From positions 1 to 58,461 of the forward strand of contig JALOCD010000007.1 of the NCBI GenBank assembly GCA_023228025.1: DNA of 58,461 nucleotides, given 5' to 3'. This stretch comes from Prolixibacteraceae bacterium (GTDB taxonomy: Bacteria > Bacteroidota > Bacteroidia > Bacteroidales > Prolixibacteraceae). Of this stretch, positions 8,701 through 16,089 are shown in pieces. The position numbers and the translations under genes were made by a program. The stretch's first letter is position 1. Each line of letters opens with the position of its first letter. The notes beneath the pieces are model-generated. The model was not told where the DNA came from. It saw only the letters and a list, made by a program, of their open reading frames with translations, and did no database searches.

Positions 8701-9382
8701 CATCGGCATCCTCTTGGTTTACGAAATGGACATCATTGGTAGCAATCAATTTCACCTTATACTCTTTGGCCAGTCCGATCAAAACCTCGTTAACGCTCAC
8801 CTGCTTGTCGTATACCTCTTGCCGAAGTACAGGATCAGCTGCAGGATGCCGCTGGACTTCCAGGTAGAAATCCTCCCCAAAAATTGATTTGTACCACTTG
8901 ATCGTCTCCTTTGCCCCTCTAAGATCACCCTTCATGATCAGTTGCGGAACCTCACCACCCAGGCAGGCAGTCGAAACAATCAATCCTTCGCTGTATTTTT
9001 CAAGCAGATCTTTGTCTATCCGTGGTTTATAGTACATCCCCTCCGTGTTGGCAATGGTGACCAATTTCAAGAGGTTGCGATAACCTTTGTCGTTTTTGGC
9101 CAAAAGTATCAGGTGGTCGCCGGAGCGGTCCTCCTTCTCATTCTTGTCCTTGAACTGGATACCCCTTGAAGCGACATAAGTTTCAACACCTAGGATTGGC
9201 TTTATGTCATTTTTTTTGCATGTTTCATGAAAATCCTTAACTCCGAACATGTTGCCATGGTCGGTCAGGGCAAGGGCTCCCATGCCATCTGTTTTTGCTT
9301 TGGTGACCAGCCCATTTACGCTGGCAGCGCCGTCCAGTATCGAATATTGGCTGTGAACATGTAGATGTGTAAATGGGATCAT
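5744..9382 (-). CDS. dnaE: DNA polymerase III subunit alpha
   Basis: The 1212-residue replicative polymerase starts directly at the PHP domain (MIPFTHLHVHSQYSILDGA, then ALTDHGNMFG), followed by the C-family polymerase core with the catalytic aspartates in SMPDIDIDFDDDGR (about residue 440) and the QFGVHACGVII segment near 550. Fingers, helix-hairpin-helix and an OB-fold (FKNRDLIMAGIVTEAQEG, about 1060) complete the C terminus. It copies the chromosome as part of the Pol III holoenzyme. The length is normal for DnaE, and there is no intein and no frameshift. A weak -7-like box (TATCTTTA) is 62 bases upstream of the start. trxA follows on the same strand with its own promoter box. Confidence 0.98.
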   Translation of the reverse strand: MIPFTHLHVHSQYSILDGAASVNGLVTKAKTDGMGALALTDHGNMFGVKDFHETCKKNDIKPILGVETYVASRGIQFKDKNEKEDRSGDHLILLAKNDKGYRNLLKLVTIANTEGMYYKPRIDKDLLEKYSEGLIVSTACLGGEVPQLIMKGDLRGAKETIKWYKSIFGEDFYLEVQRHPAADPVLRQEVYDKQVSVNEVLIGLAKEYKVKLIATNDVHFVNQEDADAHDLLICLNTGKDLDDPSRMKYTKEEWLKSTAEMNTLFEDLPEVLTNTQEIVDKVEFYELNAKPIMPEFPIPESFGTIEEFRLKFSEDELKEEFGKDFDRMGGYESVLRVKFEADYLQSLVNKGALERYGEQIDPETIERINFELHVIKTMGFPGYFLIVQDFINAAREMGVIVGPGRGSAAGSVVAFTTGITNVDPIKYELLFERFLNPDRISMPDIDIDFDDDGRQLVLDWVKEKYGRDRVAHICTFGTMAAKMAIRDVGRVLRIPLPETDRIAKLVPETPKITLKEAYAANPLLEREKNSLNPMVVQMLKFAGTLEGCVRQFGVHACGVIIGRDPLDMHIPLMPTKDEDLLTTQYDGHFVESIGLMKMDFLGLKTLSIIKECLENIKLTRKIDLDIDRLPMDDAKTFELFSAAETTAIFQFESAGMKKWLKLLQSNCFEDLVAMNALYRPGPMEYIPSYINRKHKREEVVYDHPMMETYLKDTYGITVYQEQVMLQARALANFTRGQSDSLRKAMGKKDRKMMDELKVKFKEGCKQNIPFVEGCKAMGRAPDSLSEKIWKDWESFASYAFNKSHSVCYAFIAYQTGYLKAHYPSEFMAAVLSCNLSNSDKISLFMDECNHMGMKVLGPDVNESRASFFVNKNGALRFGLTAIKGVGAGAVADILKERDQNGDYKSIFDLVERVNLQSTNKKNLEGLAAAGAFDSFQTMNRAQFFADTGDGSTFIEALIKYGNKIQSEKSGSMANLFGDIQPISIKLPAIPNVPEWPTIVALEKEKNLIGIYLSAHPLDEYKMEINSYCTKGVTFSDLTTDLLAFKNRDLIMAGIVTEAQEGISKNGKNFASMVLTDYNGSLKIMLFGNDYVSFSKFCKKGLFLLVRGRVSERWSGGNDFEFKPSKMELLEELAAKADNLMLEIPIDKLEEKTLEELENILTNNIGKTTLRFNFVDPETDTSVQMFSRTKSVTLTQQLKSYLQNQTEIYFSIN

Positions 9383-9443
9383 GGGCCGAAAGAATTGACT
9401 TAGAGAAAAAAAGAGTTGCCCCGCTATGATAAACCGGGTGGTT

Positions 9444-9451
9444 TAAAGATA
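9444..9451 (-). promoter_or_regulatory. Weak -7-like box (TATCTTTA) for dnaE
   Basis: TATCTTTA on the minus strand differs from TAnnTTTG at one position. It lies about 60 bases upstream of the dnaE ATG. Motif evidence only. Confidence 0.35.
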
Positions 9452-9595
9452 ACGAAAACCACAACCTATCCAAAGTAAAAATTTGAATTGTTACATTTCC
9501 TTTGGAAGAAATTATGTCAAAATAAGGCTACTGGCTAAGGATCTGATGCTTTCGGATTCTATAGACCGGAGTTACACATTCGGATCAACCACTGT

Positions 9596-10297
9596 TTAAG
9601 ATCCAAAATATTTTGTAGTTTTTGCCACACTTACAGCCTCAAAAGTATCCTGGCCTTGTTCGAAAATGAAAGCGGAGACTTCGAAGGTCAGATTCGTGGA
9701 CAAATAGGAGGAGATGCTTATCAGGGAGAAGGGTACATTTACATCGGAGGTTGCATCCTTTGGTCCAAGAAAGCTTGATTCGTAAATCAAAATTTTTGCA
9801 TTTGAAGTAAGATCCGTACTGTAAATACGTATCTTGTATGCCTCAGTGTTGGCTACAGCTTTCCATGTCAAATTGATGTCAGTAATGCCTTTGGTCGCAG
9901 TAAGCTGTTGCGCAGGAAGAATTGATTTTGATACGGCATCAGCTTTAATTTCAGTGGCGCCATCATTGTAGGTGACATTGTAAGTGAAGCTTTCAGCTGC
10001 GGGAACTGTAGGAATATAGCTTGCAGAATCCGGTTGGGAATAGAAGGAAAAACCGTCTCCTGCAGGATCTGTCAGCGTCTTTACCGAAGTAGCGGTACCT
10101 GTAACAGTGACGCTGTTGAGTTTCGTAAAACTATAGGCAGTATGCACAACCGCATAAACAGGGATACCCGCACTACTAACATAGGATTGTACATAAGAGT
10201 CAATATAAACCGTTTTATCGATCTCTGTTTTCATACAGGAGGAGAGCAGCACAAGAGACACTGCTACTACCGTGAAAGCCAATAGTAATTTTTTCAT
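9596..10297 (-). CDS. Putative lipoprotein with fibronectin III-like segment, hypothetical
   Basis: The 233-residue product has a clear lipoprotein signal (MKKLLLAFTVVAVSLVLLSS then Cys21), so it is probably anchored in the outer membrane or periplasm. After the Cys the protein is rich in Ser, Thr and beta-strand patterns. Residues ~132-232 (QQLTATKGITDINLTWKAVA, YKIRIYSTD, FEVSAF) look like a fibronectin type III fold, seen in many Bacteroidota surface lipoproteins. No catalytic motif is visible. The gene stands alone between dnaE and the divergent rpsP. Function unknown; the lipoprotein call is firm and the FnIII call is by strand pattern only. Confidence 0.7.
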   Translation of the reverse strand: MKKLLLAFTVVAVSLVLLSSCMKTEIDKTVYIDSYVQSYVSSAGIPVYAVVHTAYSFTKLNSVTVTGTATSVKTLTDPAGDGFSFYSQPDSASYIPTVPAAESFTYNVTYNDGATEIKADAVSKSILPAQQLTATKGITDINLTWKAVANTEAYKIRIYSTDLTSNAKILIYESSFLGPKDATSDVNVPFSLISISSYLSTNLTFEVSAFIFEQGQDTFEAVSVAKTTKYFGS

Positions 10298-10543
10298 TTT
10301 TTTAATTATTTAAATCTTAATGCTTTAGTACTCACAATGATTGTAGATAATCGTTTTGACTTCCACTTTCCAATAAGTCAGAGGGTCAATGTATTGTTAC
10401 CGATAACTTCAATTACAGCAAATGTTGTGCCATAGGCCTCAGAAAAAGGGAGAAGCATCGAGTAAATTCAAAATATTTTGGCCCAACAATCCTCGCCAAT
10501 AAATAATTACCAAAACTACAATTTTTATTTCGAAGAAATATTG

Positions 10544-10551
10544 TACCTTTG
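10544..10551 (+). promoter_or_regulatory. Bacteroidota -7 box (TACCTTTG) for rpsP
   Basis: TACCTTTG matches TAnnTTTG and lies 39 bases upstream of the rpsP ATG. An AT-rich TTTTT tract about 19 bases further upstream could serve as the -33 element. An in-frame ATG-like start at 10549 falls inside this box and would precede the transcript, so it cannot be the true start. Confidence 0.7.
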
Positions 10552-10590
10552 CCCCTCGTTTTAATTAATAAACATTTAAGAGAAAACTGT

Positions 10591-11172
10591 ATGTCAGTAA
10601 AGATTCGTTTGGCTAGGCATGGCCGTAAACAACATGCCTACTATCACATTGTGGTAGCAAACAGCAGGGCGCCACGAGATGGCAGGTTTATTGAAAGGAT
10701 CGGTTCTTACAATCCAAACACTAATCCTGCCACCATCGATCTTGACTTTGACAAAGCCTTAGATTGGCTTTTCAAGGGCGCACAGCCAACAGACACTACC
10801 CGTTCAATCCTTTCCCAACAAGGGGTTATGATGAAAAAGCACCTTCTTGAAGGAGCAAAAAAAGGAGCGTTCAGTGAAGCAGATGCAGAAGTAAAATTTG
10901 AGGCATGGATGAAAGAGAAATTAGCCAAAGTCCAGGCATCCAAAGAGAAACTGACCAGCTCACAAATTGAAGAGAAAAAGGCAAGGCTCAAAGCTGAAGC
11001 CAAAGTAAACGAAGCGCGTTTGGCCGAAATTGCAAAACGCAATGCCGCTGCTGCTGCCGCTAAGCTGCCTGCTCCAGAACCAGTTGCAGAAGAGGAGGTT
11101 ATTGAAGCCGTTGCTGAAGAAACTGCTCCTGAAACACAAGTTGAAACTGCCGAAGAGAACACCGAAGCATAA
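10591..11172 (+). CDS. rpsP: 30S ribosomal protein bS16 with Ala/Glu-rich C-terminal extension
   Basis: The start chosen is ATG 10591 (MSVKIRLARHGRK), where bS16 proteins begin; a longer in-frame start at 10549 overlaps the promoter. The product is 193 residues. Residues 1-~85 are the bS16 core (HYHIVVANSRAPRDGRFIE, IGSYNPN), which binds 16S rRNA early in 30S assembly. The rest is a charged, Ala- and Glu-rich tail (KEKLAKVQASKEKL, then AAAAAKLPAPEPVAEEE) that roughly doubles the usual 80-90 residues; such long tails are familiar in Bacteroidota bS16. A terminator follows, and rimM lies just downstream, the usual rpsP-rimM pairing. Confidence 0.96.
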   Translation: MSVKIRLARHGRKQHAYYHIVVANSRAPRDGRFIERIGSYNPNTNPATIDLDFDKALDWLFKGAQPTDTTRSILSQQGVMMKKHLLEGAKKGAFSEADAEVKFEAWMKEKLAKVQASKEKLTSSQIEEKKARLKAEAKVNEARLAEIAKRNAAAAAAKLPAPEPVAEEEVIEAVAEETAPETQVETAEENTEA

Positions 11173-11207
11173 ACAACAATTGTTCCCGCCAGACGGGAGA
11201 AAGAATT

Positions 11208-11237
11208 AAAGCGATGGTTCACAACCATCGCTTTTTT
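11208..11237 (+). terminator. Intrinsic terminator after rpsP
   Basis: AAGCGATGGTT and AACCATCGCTT form an 11-12 bp stem with a 3-base loop (CAC), followed by six T. It separates rpsP from the rimM promoter box at 11244. Confidence 0.9.
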
Positions 11238-11243
11238 ATTTGC

Positions 11244-11251
11244 TATTTTTG
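11244..11251 (+). promoter_or_regulatory. Bacteroidota -7 box (TATTTTTG) for rimM
   Basis: TATTTTTG matches TAnnTTTG and lies 24 bases upstream of ATG 11276, directly after the rpsP terminator. It decides the rimM start, since the earlier in-frame start at 11240 would precede transcription. Confidence 0.65.
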
Positions 11252-11275
11252 TACAAATCAAAAGTAAAATCCGGT

Positions 11276-11815
11276 ATGACACCGTTCGATAAAAAAGATT
11301 TCCTTCCCATCGGCACCATTGTTAAACCACACGGTTTAAGGGGAGAAGTCGTACTTGAAATCGAAGAAGGTTACGAAGATGCGCTGGAGGATCCGGAATA
11401 TCTTCTGGTAGAGGTAGAGGGTGGCCTGGTACCATTTTTTGTCAGTGAGGATGGGGTTCGTTTTCGCACCTCAACATCCCTATCCCTGGCGTTTGATGAT
11501 CTTAATTCTGTGGAAAAAGTACGTCCCTATTGCGGATGCAAAATATTCGTGCACAAGGATATCGACACAGAAGAGGGGTCTGGTGAAGAGTTCAACGAAT
11601 TAATTGGGATGACCGTTTTTGACGAAGAGCGTGGCAAACTCGGAAAAGTATCCCGGGTAGATAATTTTTCAGGCAATATCGTGCTAACAATATTGTATAA
11701 ATCGCGTGAAATTTTGGTTCCACTTTCTGAGGAGCTGATCGTTCGTTTTGACGAGGAAAAGAGGGAACTGCATTTGGACTGCCCGGAGGGATTGATTGAG
11801 CTGTATTTGGAATAG
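11276..11815 (+). CDS. rimM: Ribosome maturation factor RimM
   Basis: ATG 11276 (MTPFDKKDFLPIGTIVKPHG) gives 179 residues, the normal RimM length. The N-terminal RimM barrel shows GTIVKPHGLRGEVVLE, and the C-terminal PRC-barrel starts near residue 95 (LIGMTVFDEERGKLGKV) and ends with the conserved LVPLSEELIVRFDEEKRELHLDCPEGL pattern (in parts). It acts in late maturation of the 30S head, together with S19 and near S16, and it follows rpsP as in most bacteria. It has its own promoter box after the rpsP terminator. Oddity: its TAG stop at 11813-11815 lies inside the first unit of a decamer tandem repeat. Confidence 0.95.
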   Translation: MTPFDKKDFLPIGTIVKPHGLRGEVVLEIEEGYEDALEDPEYLLVEVEGGLVPFFVSEDGVRFRTSTSLSLAFDDLNSVEKVRPYCGCKIFVHKDIDTEEGSGEEFNELIGMTVFDEERGKLGKVSRVDNFSGNIVLTILYKSREILVPLSEELIVRFDEEKRELHLDCPEGLIELYLE

Positions 11816-11887
11816 ATTGAAATAGATTGAGATAGATTGAAATAGATTGAAATAGATTGAAATAGATTGAAATAGATTGAAATAGAT
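11811..11887. repeat. Decamer tandem repeat (AATAGATTGA) x7.7 at the rimM stop
   Basis: Seven tandem copies of AATAGATTGA (one with G at position 1) run from 11811 to 11880, followed by a partial eighth. The rimM stop codon is in the first copy. The unit contains stops in several frames on the plus strand. Confidence 0.95.
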
Positions 11888-11994
11888 AGTTGAAAATTGA
11901 AAATGGACAATTGAAAGTGATGTAAAATTCTGAATTAGTAAATTTTACAAAGTAATTGATACGACAATAAAATATCCGTTAAACTTATATCATT

Positions 11995-12705
11995 ATGAAA
12001 AACTTCCGAATTGTATTATCCATCCTTTTTTATTTGGTTTCTGCTCAAATAATTTGGGCCCAAAAGACCGTTAAATATGACCTTCCGGCATTTACCCAGA
12101 TCTCTTTGAAAAGTGATGCAAAGCTGATCCTGAAACAGGACACTGTTCAGTCGGTCACTGTGACAGCCAAAGAAGCGACCATTGCCAAACTGATTGTGGA
12201 GCTCAGCAACCGTACCCTGATCATTCGCTATCCCGGAAATGCCTGGTTCGATTCGAAATGGTCTCCAGGCGAAGTAATTATATCTGTATCAACACCCCAA
12301 ATCGATAAACTTTCCCAATCCGGTTCCGGATCAATCGTGGCAGAGCAACCCTTCACCTCAAGAATACTGGATCTATATGTCGGTGGAAGCGGATCCATCA
12401 AACTATCAAATCTTAAGGCAGAAAAAATATCCGCCATTGTAGCGGGATCCGGGCATCTTCAATTGGCCGGTGAGGGCATCGTTCCGGAATTTAAAATGAC
12501 AGTGACGGGGTCAGGGGGAGTAAAAGCAGCTGGGCTTAAAGCAAAAGAGGTGAATGTGTTGCTTTCAGGCTCAGGAAGCTGCGCAGTCAATGCCTTGGAG
12601 AAACTTACCTGCAAGATTGCGGGATCCGGTGGTGTCACCTATCTGGGGAATCCTACCATCGAATCAACCATCGTTGGTTCAGGAACAGTGAAGGAGGCAA
12701 AATAG
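11995..12705 (+). CDS. DUF2807 (head GIN domain) secreted protein
   Basis: The 236-residue product has a signal peptide (MKNFRIVLSILFYLVSAQII, cleavage after WA). The mature part is a right-handed beta-solenoid of the DUF2807 / putative auto-transporter adhesin head GIN type. The marks are the repeated turns SGSGSI, VGGSGSIKL, VAGSGHLQL, VTGSGGVKA, LSGSGSCAV and IAGSGGVTY, each about 20 residues apart. Such proteins are common in Bacteroidota, periplasmic or surface located, with no settled function. It converges on tsaC with only 9 bases between the stops, and nothing in the context suggests a partner. Confidence 0.88.
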   Translation: MKNFRIVLSILFYLVSAQIIWAQKTVKYDLPAFTQISLKSDAKLILKQDTVQSVTVTAKEATIAKLIVELSNRTLIIRYPGNAWFDSKWSPGEVIISVSTPQIDKLSQSGSGSIVAEQPFTSRILDLYVGGSGSIKLSNLKAEKISAIVAGSGHLQLAGEGIVPEFKMTVTGSGGVKAAGLKAKEVNVLLSGSGSCAVNALEKLTCKIAGSGGVTYLGNPTIESTIVGSGTVKEAK

Positions 12706-12714
12706 GCGAAGTAC

Positions 12715-13290
12715 TTATGGCCGGATGATTTGAATCTCACCGCTAACACCCAGTTTCAGGATGGAGGAGGGTTTGCTTTTGCTTTGGTCGTCCTGACGGT
12801 ATTGCACGACATAATCGACAGATGCTTTGATCCCTTCACTTATTTCGTCAAAATTTTGAGGAGTAGGTTCCCCCGAAATATTGGCCGATGTAGAGACAAT
12901 GGGCCTTCGGAATCGCTGAATCAACTGTTCGGTGAATTTCTCTGTTGTCACCCTGATTCCTACTGAACCATCAGTGGCAATCAGATTGGAAGCCAAATTT
13001 TTAGCCCCGGAATATATGATTGTCAATGGCTTATCCGTCACCTCAATCAACTGCCATGCTACCTCAGGCACCTCCCTGACATATGAGTTCAGCATGTTCT
13101 GATTTTCAATCAACACCAGCATGCTTTTGATATCCTCGCGTTGCTTGATCCCGAAAACCCGTTTCACTGCTTCCGGATTGGTTGCATCACATCCCAGACC
13201 CCAAACTGTATCAGTGGGATAGAGGATCACCCCACCCTGGCGCAGTACCTCGACTGCTTTTTTTAGATCATCGTGTGAGAATAGATACAT
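12715..13290 (-). CDS. tsaC: L-threonylcarbamoyladenylate synthase
   Basis: This is a 191-residue YrdC/Sua5-domain protein. It makes threonylcarbamoyl-AMP from threonine, bicarbonate and ATP, the first step to the t6A37 tRNA modification, in the cytosol. Family signatures: GGVILYPTDTVWGLGCDAT (residues ~19-37), KQREDIKSMLVLI (the KxR...KP-type loop), VGIRVT near 112, and RRPIVSTSANISGEPTP near 128. It is the short YrdC-only form without the extra Sua5 domain. The transferase partners TsaB/D/E are not in the window. An inverted repeat lies upstream, between it and the glycosyltransferase gene. Confidence 0.95.
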   Translation of the reverse strand: MYLFSHDDLKKAVEVLRQGGVILYPTDTVWGLGCDATNPEAVKRVFGIKQREDIKSMLVLIENQNMLNSYVREVPEVAWQLIEVTDKPLTIIYSGAKNLASNLIATDGSVGIRVTTEKFTEQLIQRFRRPIVSTSANISGEPTPQNFDEISEGIKASVDYVVQYRQDDQSKSKPSSILKLGVSGEIQIIRP

Positions 13291-13334
13291 TATTCGTTTT
13301 ATTAAAAAATTACTCTTGGACCAAGCGAAGGGGT

Positions 13335-13415
13335 GAGTGGGAGAGGGGGAGAGTGCATTTAATCTGGTTCAAATATAGAAGGCAACGATCGCCCACTCTC
13401 CCCTTCTCCCCCTCT
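13335..13415. repeat. Purine-rich imperfect inverted repeat
   Basis: A GAGTGGGAGAGGGGGAGAGTG tract (about 13335-13355) is complemented by the CCCACTCTCCCCTTCTCCCC tract at about 13392-13415, with 14 of 15 core positions pairing. It lies between the tsaC start and the glycosyltransferase stop. Confidence 0.6.
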
Positions 13416-13450
13416 TCTATCTAATTCAATATAAGGAGCAACTAAATACT

Positions 13451-14329
13451 TTAAATCTCCACAAAGTGTTTGTTCTCAAAGGGTCTGTAATTGAATAACT
13501 TTTCGAACCAATATAGGACAAAATACCTAAAGGTGAATTTCTTCTTTTTCTCCGAGAGTTCAGGATGCCAGTTGAGCTGTTCAAGTCTTTGCTTCATCAC
13601 TGCCGGATGCGTCTCTTTGAATCGGGTCAGGCTGTCGATCGATTGGGCATAGTCGTACTCGGTCGATGTCTGGTTGATCGTTTTAATGTGTTTAGAGTCG
13701 ACCGACCAGTATTGTTTGCTTCCCTCCAGCTTCTCTTTCATCTTTTTTGGCGGACGGACCCATCCATAATGGTACATCGAGGCATCAACGAATTTACCGG
13801 TCAGTTTCCTGGCATCTTTCCAACGAAATCCCTGGGCATCGTTCCACGAACGTATGTTTTTGTCGTTTCGGATGATGCGAATCTCGCTACGGTACCACCT
13901 GCGCGAATCTGCAAGATAATCATACGTCCCGTAAAAATGGCTGTAGTGGAAAATCAGACCGTCGACAGCCTTGTTTGAAAGATTCTCCTTCATGGCAGTA
14001 AGGATGGCAGGCAGGTATTTTTCGTGTACCACCTCATCGCCCTGGATATAAAAACACCAGTCGTATTCAGCAGGGATGGCATCAAAAGCCTTGTTGGTCT
14101 CCGAGGCAAGCACCCGCCCCTTCTCTTTTAGGGCCGGATCCCATACCGTATTTATTATCTGTATTTTATCGGATGGAATTGCCTGAATCAACTCCATTGT
14201 ACCATCTTCACAGTCGCCAACCGCTACCACAAAATGATCGCATATTGGAAGGATTGAAGTAATGGCTTCCACGACCGGGTAGTCGAACTTCACTCCATTT
14301 TTTACAAAACTAAATCCGCAAACTTTCAC
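13451..14329 (-). CDS. Glycosyltransferase family 2-like protein
   Basis: The 292-residue product starts MKVCGFSFVKNGVKFDYPVV and has the N-terminal Rossmann-like half of a GT-A enzyme: HFVVAVGDCEDGTMELI (nucleotide-sugar binding region, ~33-50), then YDWCFYIQGDEVVHEKYLP (~90-108), where QGDE takes the place of the usual DxD metal-binding motif. No membrane helix or signal is visible, so it should act in the cytosol at the inner membrane face. Family relatives often add sugars to lipopolysaccharide or other envelope glycans. It stands between tsaC and lysA on the same strand, with gaps that do not suggest a tight operon. Acceptor and donor unknown. Confidence 0.85.
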   Translation of the reverse strand: MKVCGFSFVKNGVKFDYPVVEAITSILPICDHFVVAVGDCEDGTMELIQAIPSDKIQIINTVWDPALKEKGRVLASETNKAFDAIPAEYDWCFYIQGDEVVHEKYLPAILTAMKENLSNKAVDGLIFHYSHFYGTYDYLADSRRWYRSEIRIIRNDKNIRSWNDAQGFRWKDARKLTGKFVDASMYHYGWVRPPKKMKEKLEGSKQYWSVDSKHIKTINQTSTEYDYAQSIDSLTRFKETHPAVMKQRLEQLNWHPELSEKKKKFTFRYFVLYWFEKLFNYRPFENKHFVEI

Positions 14330-14393
14330 GGTAGAATAATTGGTTGGATATAAACATAAAAGTTATTGGCTGTTAGCTATTAGCTTTTGGCCT

Positions 14394-15659
14394 TTAAACA
14401 GGAAATTCGGGCAACTGGCCGTAGTTCAGGGTAGCGAAATAGTCATCCAACGTCTCTGCCCTTCTGATTTCGACCACCTCGCCGTTTGAGCGCCGCAGCA
14501 ATTCAGCCGAGCGCAATTTCCCGTTGTAGTTGAAGCCCATTGCATGACCGTGTGCTCCGGTATCATGAATGACTACCAAATCGCCGGGCATCATTTTGGG
14601 AAGGACCCTGTTGATGGCAAATTTGTCGTTGTTCTCGCAAAGCGAACCTGTTACGTCATACATGAATTTAGAGGGATTCTCCTCGTTTGAAAGGACGGTA
14701 ATGTGGTGATAAGAACCATAAAGAGCGGGCCTCATCAGGTTGGCCATGGAGGCATCCAACCCTGCATATTTCTTGTAGGTATTTTTGATGTGAAGCACCC
14801 TGGAGACCAGAAATCCAAATGGTCCGGTGATGGCCCTTCCCGATTCAAAATAGATTTTTAACGGATCAAGGCCATTGGCTACAATGAACTGTTCATATCC
14901 CTTTTTGATTCCAACGCTCATTCTGTCAAGATCAACAGCCACTTGATCCGGTTTGTAAGGAATGCCAATTCCGCCACCCAGATTGGCGAACTCGAAACGG
15001 ATACCCAAAGTTTGATACAATTCGACAATTAATTCAAACAGGATGGTGGCAGTCTCGACAAAATAATCGGGATTCAGCTCATTGGAAGCGACCATCGTAT
15101 GAATTCCAAATCGTTTGATACCTTTGTCGCGCAAAATTTTATACCCTTCAAAAAGCTGCTCTCTGGTAAAACCATATTTTGCCTCTTCGGGGTGACCGAT
15201 GATGGCGTTTCCTTCTTTGAGAGCCCCCGGGTTGTATCTGAAACAAACCAACTCAGGCAAACCTACCTGCTCTTCGAGGTATTTGATGTGGCCAAAGTCA
15301 TCGAGGTTGATGATTGCCCCAAGCTCAATTGCCTTCTTGTATTCGTATGCCGGCGTGTCGTTCGAAGTAAACATGATCTCTTCCCCGCGCATCCCAACCC
15401 GCTCGGCCAGGACCAATTCCGCCATTGAACTACAGTCGATGCCGAAACCTTCCTGACGTAATATCTTCATTAAAAATGGGTTCGGGGCCGATTTGATGGC
15501 ATAGAACTCTTTAAAACCAGGATTCCAGGAGAATGCCTGAACAAATTTTTTGGCATATTCGCGCATCCCCTTTTCATCGTATATATGAAATGGCGTAGGA
15601 AACTTCTCTGCTATTGAGGTAATTTCTTCTTTTGAAAATGGTAATCTCTTCTCGTTCAT
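14394..15659 (-). CDS. lysA: Diaminopimelate decarboxylase
   Basis: The 421-residue PLP enzyme converts meso-diaminopimelate to L-lysine, the last step of lysine synthesis, in the cytosol. It has the alanine-racemase-like fold type III: PLP lysine K56 in EFYAIKSAPNPFL, the glycine-rich phosphate site ANLGGGIGIPY, ESGRAITGPFG, and the active-site cysteine region GSLCENNDKFA, then DTGAHGHAMGFNYNG. The length is normal. A -7 box (TAAATTTG) lies 20 bases upstream. It shares the neighbourhood with the dapF-like gene and dapL, giving a DAP/lysine group; the 430-base gap to dapF makes separate transcription likely. LysA needs the D,L (meso) isomer, which matters for the unusual DapF-like protein next door. 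Confidence 0.96.
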   Translation of the reverse strand: MNEKRLPFSKEEITSIAEKFPTPFHIYDEKGMREYAKKFVQAFSWNPGFKEFYAIKSAPNPFLMKILRQEGFGIDCSSMAELVLAERVGMRGEEIMFTSNDTPAYEYKKAIELGAIINLDDFGHIKYLEEQVGLPELVCFRYNPGALKEGNAIIGHPEEAKYGFTREQLFEGYKILRDKGIKRFGIHTMVASNELNPDYFVETATILFELIVELYQTLGIRFEFANLGGGIGIPYKPDQVAVDLDRMSVGIKKGYEQFIVANGLDPLKIYFESGRAITGPFGFLVSRVLHIKNTYKKYAGLDASMANLMRPALYGSYHHITVLSNEENPSKFMYDVTGSLCENNDKFAINRVLPKMMPGDLVVIHDTGAHGHAMGFNYNGKLRSAELLRRSNGEVVEIRRAETLDDYFATLNYGQLPEFPV

Positions 15660-15678
15660 TGTAAATAAATTGAGTCCG

Positions 15679-15686
15679 CAAATTTA
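15679..15686 (-). promoter_or_regulatory. Bacteroidota -7 box (TAAATTTG) for lysA
   Basis: TAAATTTG on the minus strand matches TAnnTTTG and lies 19 bases upstream of the lysA ATG. No TTTG at the ideal -33 distance was seen. Confidence 0.55.
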
Positions 15687-16089
15687 CAAAAAAAGACAAA
15701 GTGCTTCTATATAAAATAGTTCCACAAAAGAAATAATTGTGATCAAATTGTTACGAACCTCACATTACATGAATATCCTCTCAGCACAAATAACCACAAA
15801 TAAACCCCTCCCAACCACAGATTACACAAATTACACGAAACGAAGTTCGACGAAGTCAATTAAAAACTCAGAAAACACTTCAAACAAAAAAGAACCGTCA
15901 AACTCCCTCAGAACCACAAATAACGCAAATGGTCACAAAAAAAGTCGCCCACATAACAAATAAGAAAAAGTTTTTCTTCGTATCCAAGTTTCATAGTTTC
16001 TTCGTTTCCCTCTTGCTGATTCCATTCTCCATGTGCCATGCCCTATGCTCTCTGCACCCTGCCCTATGCCCAATGCTCTCTGCCCTATG
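15687..16089. other. Intergenic word-repeat region between lysA and dapF-like gene
   Basis: No gene is supported. The stretch contains imperfect repeats of ACCACAAATAA / ACCACAGATTACAC words (15790-15840, 15910-15930) and, next to the dapF-like stop, a CCCTATGC / TGCTCTCTGC word array (about 16031-16092). The 74-residue frame at 15739 is Thr/Asn/Lys/Ser-rich low complexity and not credible. Confidence 0.6.

Noticed and set aside
5744..9382. Plus-strand ORFs of 60-255 codons over dnaE
   Set aside because: They are shadows of a well-conserved minus-strand polymerase gene; dnaE was also checked for an intein and none was seen.
10549..10590. Extended N terminus for bS16 (start 42 bases earlier)
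   Set aside because: That start overlaps the TACCTTTG promoter box and the extra residues do not belong to the family; MSVKIRLARHGRK is the standard beginning.
11811..11887. Decamer array as a CRISPR array
   Set aside because: Units are contiguous with no spacers and far too short.
15739..15963. 74-residue ORF between lysA and the dapF-like gene
   Set aside because: The translation is Thr/Lys/Asn/Ser-rich and derived from ACCACAAATAA word repeats; no promoter or family resemblance.
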